Shown here piece after piece: positions 56,393 to 64,000 of a stretch of 64,000 bases of DNA (the first letter of the stretch is position 1; every line of letters begins with the position of its first letter). The notes under the pieces are model-generated. The model saw only the letters and a list, made by a program, of their open reading frames with translations. It made no database searches and was not told the origin of the DNA. The stretch lies in assembly GCF_958450345.1 (NCBI RefSeq), contig NC_088780.1, positions 125,130,226 through 125,194,225 on the forward strand, read 5' to 3'. This DNA comes from Calliphora vicina (lineage: Eukaryota > Arthropoda > Insecta > Diptera > Calliphoridae). Both the position numbers and the translations under genes were made by a program.

Positions 56393-57155
56393 GGTCCTAT
56401 ATTCAAAACCCTCTATCTTTGATATTCACGAAAATTACTTTTTGATGGTAAAATGTTCAGTAAAACAGCCCTCATCTATGGTGTGAATTTCTTACAAACA
56501 TATTATTTTTTGCTGTTTTATTTGCATTTTTGTTATTTCCCTATGTTATACAATTAATTTTTTCTGAATGCAAAAGCCTCTATCTTTTCAAATAATTAAT
56601 TTTAAAATATTTTTTTGGAATAATTTCTTCTTGCAATTCATGTTTTCTTACTAATTTTTGAATGCTGAACATGAATTTTACATTATTCAATCATTTAAAA
56701 AAATTAATTACCATGGAAATATTATACCTTTTTGTTTTTGGAAAATATAATTGCCATAGCATAAAATTGAATGGTTAAAGTTGGAATTTACTTTTAAATT
56801 TTTTTTTATTTTATGTTGAATTACTAGCCGTTTTCTTAAATAAATTACGTTAAAAACTGACAGATGGCATAAATGAAATCAAAATAATTTAATTCTATTA
56901 AAATGAAAAATCCTCTATCTTATCATTTTTACACATACACATTGAATATTTTGAAAATAAAAATCATCTATCTATCATAAAGTCCCCAATAATGCAAAAT
57001 TTTAAAAACCAATTATATGTGAGATTCAGTAGTTGCATTAAAATAATAATTGTAGCATACCGAATTATAATAACTCAAGTAATACACGAAAAAACAGTTC
57101 TTTGGCTTTCCGGAAAAGTTGTGTTTTTAAGATAGAGAGTTTTGAATATAGGCCC
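56393..57155. mobile_element. ~760-bp inverted-repeat element
   Basis: GGTCCTATATTCAAAACCCT at the left; complement of the right end GGGCCTATATTCAAAACTCT. Inner 'ctctatctt' words recur inverted at 56576, 56932 and 57127. No duplication seen. Confidence 0.65.
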
Positions 57156-57712
57156 TCGATACCTTCAATAAGAAAATATTATTATTTTTGTTCAAAACTT
57201 TAGATACGGTAATTTTATTTAAAAAACTGTAATTTTTTTTTGGGCTGTAAGGTTACCAAAATTAAAAAGTTAACATCACTGCGTTGTTGTACTAAAGTTT
57301 TTTTTCAAGGTCCGATATTGCGGAGTGCGTTTCAATAATTGCTCGTATAGTTTGTTGTCCTACTCAAGAGGATTGATCGGAGTTGAAGAGAACGAATGAT
57401 AATGAATCGTAAAAAATTTCAATTCAAACATGTAGATTTAGATAACTCTGGTTATGTTTTTCAGATTAATGTTGGTAAAATAAGTTGGCCATGTAGAAAG
57501 CAAACTCTCTGTCACCAATAGAAGCTGAATTTATTGCGTTATTTGAAACGTGCAAAGAAGCAATTTTGAGAAAAGAACAAAAGCTAAGTGCCAGGACCAA
57601 AACATTGATAATAAGGATCATATTGATTAAGGTGATAGATATCAGCTGTGTATACTGCCCCTCAAATGAGATGTTAGCTGATGTTATGACATAGTCCATG
57701 TCAAAACCCCAA

Positions 57713-58514
57713 TTTACGAAATTGAGATCACTATTACGAGAACGGTGCGGGAGAACAATCGAATCGATGTCATCTTGTTACAAATCATCCGCATGGAAAA
57801 AGTAATTTGTCAAAATTGGCCTATGAGTCTCTCAGTCTTTATTTTTTGCTGATAATGTAGTTATTATAGATTTGTTCAACATCAATATTAACTGGGAGCT
57901 TTTAAAAGCTAAATTTTCTTCAAATTACCAAATTTTTCGTATCATGTAAAAGCGTCTTTGAAACTTTCATCAAGTGACACAAGGTCAATTTTTAATTATT
58001 TCACTTTATAAAAACGTATGCATTTGTAATTAATACCATACAACCAATCTCCTCGCAAAACTTTCCACATCTCACAAAATCCATCATAAAAATCTCACAA
58101 CAATTTATACCACATATGCTTAAACTGTAAAACATCATTTGTCCCTATAAAATGTCACATGTTAAAGACAGCTATAACGCAACACAACTATGTGACTTAT
58201 AACGTTTGTGCAATTAACGGCTCATAGTTTTGCATTTTATGGCCGATGTAAATTTTTAAGGTCGATTTTATATGTCTTTTATATTTTTTAATGATTTTGC
58301 ATTTGTAGTGTGGGATATGAAGGTGGGGGTGTGTAATGGTGCTGATAATGATGATGGCGTTAAAGATGTAGACGATTATGATGATTATAAGGTTTTTACT
58401 TTTATACCACTTCACTGGCATTCACAGCAGTACATACATAGCTGGTGAAGATGATGAGGTTAATGTGGTTGTTGTTTGTTGATGATATCATCAAGGTCAA
58501 TATTAACACTTTAT
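57713..58514. other. Sequence after the Copia fossil, then unique AT-rich DNA
   Basis: 57713-57830 probably contains the decayed Copia 3' end ('gagatcactattacgagaac'). No LTR identified. GAT-rich words lie at 58338-58390. Confidence 0.35.
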
Positions 58515-59090
58515 ATACATATGGGCAATTCCACCAGAATGAAAACAGCGACTGAAAAAACAAAAACCCTTGAAACTTTTTTTCAAGATGATTTGAATAG
58601 TAGTATTTAGAGCCACAAGCCACGACAATTGTTAAGGGCAAACAAATAGTTTAAACTGAATATATTTATTTTTTTAATTTAATTGCTTTGTTTTAGTATA
58701 AGCTCCCAATTAACATGTAGCTTGAAATGAATTTGGTTCTGAATGTTTTTTTGCTATTATCACCTTGTTTTTTGAAACCGAATAAATATTTTCTATTTAT
58801 TTTTTTTAGTTTTTGTATAAATATATTTACAGAATATATATTGTTTTACTATAAGAGAAAAATCTGTCGCGTACGGTATGTCACGTACGATATTATATTT
58901 TATTTATTATAAAATCATCCAAAAATTGTTTATATTTAAATATGATGGATTTTGGACAATGTTGTTTGGAAAGAACTAATGGAACATAAAGATCAAATTA
59001 TTTTTCAGATATTTATATTTTTAAAAAATCTATTCCACTCTATAGGCGTACAAATGTCACGTACGATGACATGAAATTGCCCATATGTAT
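58515..59090. mobile_element. ~575-bp inverted-repeat element with ATGGGCAATT ends
   Basis: 'tacatatgggcaattcc' and 'gaaattgcccatatgta' are inverted. Contains 'gcgtacggtatgtcacgtacg' and 'gtcacgtacgatgacatg' words. Copies, both interrupted or partial, at 38925-39480 and 49440-49510. The terminus resembles that of the fold-back at 12561. Confidence 0.6.
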
Positions 59091-59100
59091 GTTTTTTTTA

Positions 59101-59778
59101 TACCTTTCACCTTCGCGAGAAGGGTATATATAAGTTTGACATTCCGTTTGTAATTTCTACATTTTTCATTTGTGACCCTTTAAAGTATATCTATATATTC
59201 TGGATCCTTATAGATAGAGGAGTCGATTAAGCCATGTCCGTCTGTCTGTCCGTCTGTCTGTCCGTCTGTCTGTTGAAATCAACTTTCAGAAGCCCCCAAA
59301 TAACGTACATACACCATTCATACATAAATATCTTCAGAATTCTTCCGGCTCGGTTGCTATATAAAATCGAGAAAATCGGTCCACAAATAGCTGACATATA
59401 AGGAAAAAACCAGGAAAACCTAGATTTTTGACCTATATCTGGATTACTAAGTCATTAATATAGACAATATGGATATCTAATGATAGATATTTCAAAGACC
59501 TTTTTAACCAAGAATGGGTCAAAATCGGAAAAAATATTTTTTAACCCGAATTTTTTTTTTCACCAAAAGTTTTTTTTCGCTAAATTAAAAAAAAAAAATT
59601 AAATTTAAAAAACAATTCGAAAATTTTTTTTTTTAAAAAAAAACAACTTTGGAAAAAAAATTAGATTTTGTTCACTTAAAATTTGTTTTTGGATTATAAT
59701 TTGGTGAAGGGTATATACAGCCAAATAAAGCTTTCTTACTTAAAGATTTATACATCCGAATAAAGCTCTCTTACTTGT
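59101..59778 (-). repeat. Mini-me/DINE-1-like repeat, family B (full copy)
   Basis: Sub-terminal repeat 'cttcaccttcgcgagaaggg', four to five GTCY units at 59237-59272, A/T body, 'ttggtgaagggtatat', a corrupted head, and 'ctctcttacttg'. Directly abuts a family A copy. Confidence 0.85.
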
Positions 59779-60553
59779 TATACCCTACACCACCATAGTG
59801 GGGAGGGTATTATGCGTTTGTGCAGATGTTTGTAACGCCCAAAAATATTAGTCTAACACCCACCTTAAAGTATACCGATCGACTTAGAATCACTTTCTGA
59901 GTCGATTAAACGATGTCCGTCCGTCCGTCCGTCCGTCCGTCCGTCTGGTTGGCTGGCTGGCTGGCTGGCTGGCTGTCCATGTAAACCTTGTGCGCAGAGT
60001 ACAGGTCGCAATTTTGAAGATATTTCGATCAAATTTGGTACATATTACTTTTTCGGCCCAAGGACCAAGCCTATTGAAACTGGCTGAAATCGGTCCATTA
60101 TTTCACCTAGCCCCCATACAAATGTCCCCTCGAAATTGGACTTTATCGGTCATAAATGTTTAATTTATCTATGTATCTACACAAATTTCGCTCCAAATAA
60201 GTTTTATATATACAAAATTCATATCACCAAATTTTGTTACGATCGGTCCATAATTAGTCATAGCTCCCATATAGACCCGCTTCCGAAAATCACTTTAAAG
60301 TGCATAAATCGCTTAAAAATGTTGGTATACACACAAAATTCAACATAGTTAACTTTAATATAGACATAAATCACACGACCTAATTTTGTGGTGATCGGTC
60401 CATAATTGGTCATAGCTCCCATATAAGGCCCACTTCCAAAAATCACTCAAAAATATAAATTATTGATATTTTAAAAGAAAAATATTTTTACTCATTTACT
60501 TGGTGTAGGGTATTATATGGTCGGGCTTGACCGACCATACTTTCTTACTTGTT
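59779..60553 (-). repeat. Mini-me/DINE-1-like repeat, family A (full copy)
   Basis: 'tataccctacaccaccatag', (GTCC)n then (GGCT)n at 59917-59975, core, hairpin 'ggtcgggcttgaccgacc', 'ttcttacttg'. Near-identical in complement to 60791-61546. Frames such as 60136-60348 are repeat translations. Confidence 0.88.
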
Positions 60554-60563
60554 TTTAATATAT

Positions 60564-61919
60564 TGTTACGTTTTAACCTTTTCAAAACGTTTGGTTTATT
60601 TCCTTTAAATAAACCGGATACTTTTGATTGCAAATAAAAGCCGTTTATTAGTTTGAAAATTGTAACAACTCTTTATTTATTTAAAATGTACAACAACAGA
60701 ATTAAATAGTCACTCAATGTTTTTTTTATACACTTTTATAAATTCTCAGAAATACAGACACTTTATAATGTATACGAATTCACTTGAAAACAAGTAAGAA
60801 AGTATGGTCGGTCAAGCCCGACCATATAATACCCTACACCAAGTAAATGAGTAAAAATATTTTTCTTTTAAAATATCAATAATTTATATTTTTGAGTGAT
60901 TTTCGGAAGTGGGCCTTATATGGGAGCTATGACCAATTATGGACCGATCACCATAAAATTAGGTCGTGTTATTTATGTCTATATTAAAGTTAACTATGTT
61001 GAATTTTGTGTGTATACCAACATTTTTAAGCGATTTATGCACGTTAAAGTGATTTTCGGAAGCGGGTCTATGTGGGAGCTATGACTAATTATGGACCGAT
61101 CGTAACAAAATTTGGTGACATGAATTTTGTATATATAAAACTTATTTGGAGCGAAATTTGTGTAGATACATAGATAAATTAAACTTTTATGACCGATAAA
61201 GTCCAATTTCGAGGGGACATTTGTATGGGGGCTAGGTGAAATAATGGACCGATTTCAGCCAGTTTCAATAGGCTTCGTCCTTGGACCGAAAAAGTAATAT
61301 CTACCAAATTTGATCGAAATATCTTCAAAATTGCGACCTGTACTCTGCGCACAAGGTTTACATGGACAGCCAGCCAACCAGACGGACGGACGGACGGACG
61401 GACGGACATCGTTTAATCGACTCAGAAAGTGATTCTAAGTCGATCGGTATACTTTAAGGTGGGTGTTAGACTAATATTTTTGGGCGTTACAAACATCTGC
61501 ACAAACGCATAATACCCTCCCCACTATGGTGGTGTAGGGTATAAATACAGCACACTTTAAGGCACTCAGTTGATGTTTATTCAAATAGCGTCTCTGATAA
61601 ACTGACTAACGACTGCAATCTCTGCCACTATTTATAATACTGCCATCTGCACTCTAGATTGCTCTTTAACTGTCAAAGTTCGAATATTCTAGATCATACG
61701 CCATCTTTGGTGTACTTTCTACAATGTTCTTTAACTGAATATTCGAATTCAAACAGCGTTGCCAACTTACAATCAATGGTCAACTGAAAGCTTTTATTTA
61801 ATAATGCCCACAGATATGTTACAGTTTGCTATTACAGCACTGTTATTTGAAAGCATTATGCTACTTTTAAATCAGCCCTTAAAATCGTTATATTTGAATT
61901 CAAGTACAATTTCGTAACA
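60564..61919. mobile_element. Solo LTR (second copy) with ATAT duplication, interrupted
   Basis: TGTTACGTTTTAACC to TTTCGTAACA; ATAT at 60560-60563 and 61920-61923. Keeps ~48 bp with AATAAA (60620-60672) missing from the first copy. A mini-me-like repeat is inserted at 60791-61546. Confidence 0.88.
60791..61546 (+). repeat. Mini-me/DINE-1-like repeat, family A (full copy, inserted in the LTR)
   Basis: 'caagtaagaaagtatgg', hairpin ggtcggtcaagcccgacc, core, (GACG)n at 61380-61407, and 'ggtggtgtagggtataaat'. The intact LTR at 26080-26100 ('cttgaaaaacacaacacac') shows the empty site: insertion within an A run (T on the other strand), no target duplication. Confidence 0.9.
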
Positions 61920-61923
61920 ATAT

Positions 61924-63192
61924 TATATAAAAACTAAAACAACGACGACAACTAGATATGTATATGGTACATGGTCGTTATATAATTCGGTAATACCCTA
62001 TTTTATTCTCAACTCCAGATAATCTTCTTAATTCTGGCCACATAAATATCGTTATCAGGCTGAAATTCAATATAAATTATTACTGTAACCAAATTTTGTG
62101 TAGATCGGCCTATAATACATAAATCCGTATATACATAAATATCTAAAATAGTATCGATTTCGAACAAATATGTATTGTGTAGCGGAAATTCATTATACAT
62201 TCTTCAGGAAGGAGAAATTGCTCACAAAAGTAATAGTTCGTTTCGCTCAAAACCTGCACTACACAACTAAAGTCGACTACTGTCACACTTTACTCGTTAA
62301 TTTTACTTGATGAAAACCTGCGAACTGCAGGTTAGAAAAATATGACGGTACTGCCAAAATGGAAATGAACGTTTTGCTGTTGTTGTTTGTTGATGGCCCC
62401 ACAATTTACTTGTTTTCTTTAGCGATGGTTGGGGTATAGTGATGTTACCATTGTTGTTTGTATTTTAATACGGGGTTATAAAACCAGCTGTTCAAAATGT
62501 ATTGTACTATATGCCACCAGCGGTGTTATAGCGTCATTTATTTGTGCCTGCTTTCACTATTATCTTGCAGTTTGTTGTAGTAGCAGTTGTTGTGTAATAT
62601 GGAGCATATTATTGTGACTGTAGTTGTTACGAATTTGTTTTATATTCTTTTGTTACTAGAATTATTTTCTTTTATTTTTATTTTTTTTTTGTTTTTTACT
62701 TTTTGTAGTTTTTATAGCTGCATGGCGCCAAATTCATTTATCGACATTCGACATAAAGTTGAAAGGTCAACTGCATATTATTTGTTCTTGTTCTGCTTTT
62801 CTTTTTTATTGTGTGTTTCTTACTTGAGTTAAGTTTTGTAGTTGAAGTTGTGTTATTGCTTAAACTACAGAACTGATTTAATAACCCATGTCGATTTTTA
62901 TTCTTAATTTTTTTTTAATCATTCTTTTGTTTACAGAGCTCTTAAGTTGTTTGCAAAAAGTATAAAGAAACTCAATATGCAGGCATAATTACGTTGTTTA
63001 AGAGGAATTTTGAACATGTTTCAAAATTGATTAGGTAAAAAACATTGAAATTTAAAGTAGTAAATGCACATAAATTTAATAATGTAAATGTTGTAAACAA
63101 ATACAGTTTCAGTTTGGACTACACCATTTCGGAAATAACACTTAAGATTTAAAAAAAAAGCAATTCGGCATGTGCTACTTTTATAAATAAAA
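61924..63192. other. Mostly unique AT-rich sequence
   Basis: 61960-62200 has weak mini-me-like words ('gtgtagatcggcctataatac'). 62300-62640 is somewhat GC-richer with TTG-rich runs. No gene; frames 62429-62832 are hydrophobic T-rich translations. Confidence 0.35.
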
Positions 63193-63860
63193 ACAAGTAA
63201 GAGAGCTATATTCGGCTGTGCCGAATCTTATATACCCTTCACCAAATTATACTCAAAAATATTTTTTTTTTAAATATTTTTATTTAAACAAAATACAAAA
63301 TTTTTTTTTTCCAAATTGTTTTTTAAAAAAAGTTTTTTCAAAAATTTTTTTTTGTAAATTTCTTTAATTAATTTTTTTGGAAAAAGAATTTATGATTATG
63401 ATCGGGTTAAAAAATATTTTTTTCCGATTTTGACCCATTGTACGTCCAACTTACTATGGTCTTATATACGTCGTTGCAAAGGTCTTTGAAATATCTATCA
63501 TTAGATATCCATATTGTTTATATTAATGACTTTGTAATCCAGATATAGGTCAAAAATTTAAGTTGTCCTAGTTTTTTCCTTATATCTTTGCCATTTGGGG
63601 ACCGATTTTCTCGATTTTAAATAACGACCGAGCCGGAAGAATTTCGGAGATATTGATGTATGAATCGTGTATGTAAGTTATTTGGGGGCTTCGGAAAGTT
63701 GATTTCAACACACAGACGGACATGGCTATATCGATTCCGATATCTATAACGATCCAGAATATATATACTTTATGGGGTCGCAAATGAAAAATGTGGAAAT
63801 TACAAATGGAATCACAAACTTATATATACCATTGCCACTCATGGTGAAGGGTATAAAAAT
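63193..63860 (+). repeat. Mini-me/DINE-1-like repeat, family B (full copy)
   Basis: 'acaagtaagagagc', hairpin 'attcggctgtgccgaat', 'tatacccttcacc', A/T body, 'gacggacatggctatatcg', and 'catggtgaagggtata'. Opposite orientation to 59101-59778. Confidence 0.85.
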
Positions 63861-64000
63861 TGGAGAACTTGGTACACTCCTAAATCTAGAGACCAATTTT
63901 CCGAATAATGTGCAGATTATATACTGCAACGAATATCTGTATTAGGATGGTTTCTCAATTGGCTAAGGAATGAATAACTCTTCTTTTTTGCAAATGACTT
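63861..64000. other. Unassigned sequence to window end
   Basis: No feature recognised. Confidence 0.3.

Larger units (their letters stand above)
54996..57281. mobile_element. 2.29-kb hAT-like element inserted in the Copia fossil
   Basis: Terminal repeats CAGTGATGTTAAC and its complement. Perfect 8-bp duplication CGTTGTTG at 54988-54995 and 57282-57289. Sub-terminal 'cgtacggtaattaccg' and 'gatacggtaattttatt' words are loosely shared. No transposase; most of its length is other repeats (family D copy, mini hairpin, an inverted-repeat element), so it is a carrier of nested DNA. Confidence 0.9.
54576..57712 (+). pseudogene. Copia-type pol fossil (RT and RNase H) split by a hAT-like element
   Basis: 54640-54995 reads 'TDPCLYTKSIHEEVLVFILI' into 'YFDDILFASQKETCIAGVEK', then 'LLSQYFEIN' and 'VSHYLGIEMF': the Copia RT block D-P-C-x-Y, Y-x-D-D and the LGIE motif. 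After the insertion, 57466-57712 gives 'INVGKISWPCRKQTL', a frameshift, then 'SPIEAEFIALFETCKEAILRK' and 'CPSNEMLADVMT', the RNase H region (W-x-S-x-K-Q, S-x-x-E-A-E-[FY], A-D). Stops follow both pieces. Integrase and gag were not found. The split at 54996-57281 is a later insertion. Confidence 0.88.

Noticed and set aside
59917..59975. (GTCC)n(GGCT)n run as a CRISPR-like or independent satellite array
   Set aside because: It is the internal GTCY microsatellite of the mini-me-like repeat and occurs at the same place in other copies.
60258..61206. Repeated 62-70 residue frames (e.g. 60258-60446, 60896-61084, 60994-61206)
   Set aside because: Translations of the mini-me-like core that appear in both orientations; not genes.

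Overview
The window is a gene-poor, strongly AT-rich stretch of an animal nuclear genome. The repeats point to a higher (probably calyptrate) fly: mini-me/DINE-1-like interspersed repeats with hairpin heads and (GTCY)n blocks, mariner and Tc1 fossils, and many palindromic TA- or TAA-flanked miniature elements. That assignment rests on repeat style, not on a diagnostic host gene. I recognise no host protein-coding gene and no functional RNA gene. Nearly everything identifiable is mobile DNA in different stages of decay, and the rest looks like unique intergenic or intronic sequence.

Region by region. 1-9 kb: two mariner fossils, a 424-bp palindromic element, mini-me-like repeats and a quieter unique stretch (about 5.9-8.0 kb). 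9-11.3 kb: a full-length Tc1-type transposon with broken transposase, sitting in a mini-me-like repeat. 12-17.5 kb: a long fold-back element inside another mini-me-like copy, plus two copies of a TA-flanked palindromic element. 18-27 kb: a Tc1 fossil, a composite CACAGTGG-type repeat with nested insertions, a tRNA-like sequence, a third mariner fossil and a solo LTR. 28.3-32 kb: a hAT-like miniature element, then a four-layer nest of elements. 32-40 kb: mostly unique AT-rich DNA with scattered inverted-repeat elements and an IS630/Tc1-type transposase fossil.

40.9-45.9 kb holds the only intact coding genes: a young Ty3/gypsy retrotransposon on the minus strand with gag and pol, primer-binding site, polypurine tract and two 207-bp LTRs that differ at one base. 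Its Gag carries a CX2HX9CX3C zinc knuckle, as in the CsRn1 group. An inverted 60-bp copy of its own U3 end is fused outside the 3' LTR, and a 5-bp target duplication (CTATT) flanks that extended structure, so the integrated DNA seems to have had two U3 ends.

46-64 kb: a LINE fragment, more fold-back elements, a 21-bp minisatellite, a cluster of mini-me-like repeats, a Copia-type pol fossil split by a 2.3-kb hAT-like element with a perfect 8-bp target duplication, and a second solo LTR that itself contains a mini-me-like insertion. Several insertions can be proved inside the window because an uninterrupted paralogue serves as the empty site.
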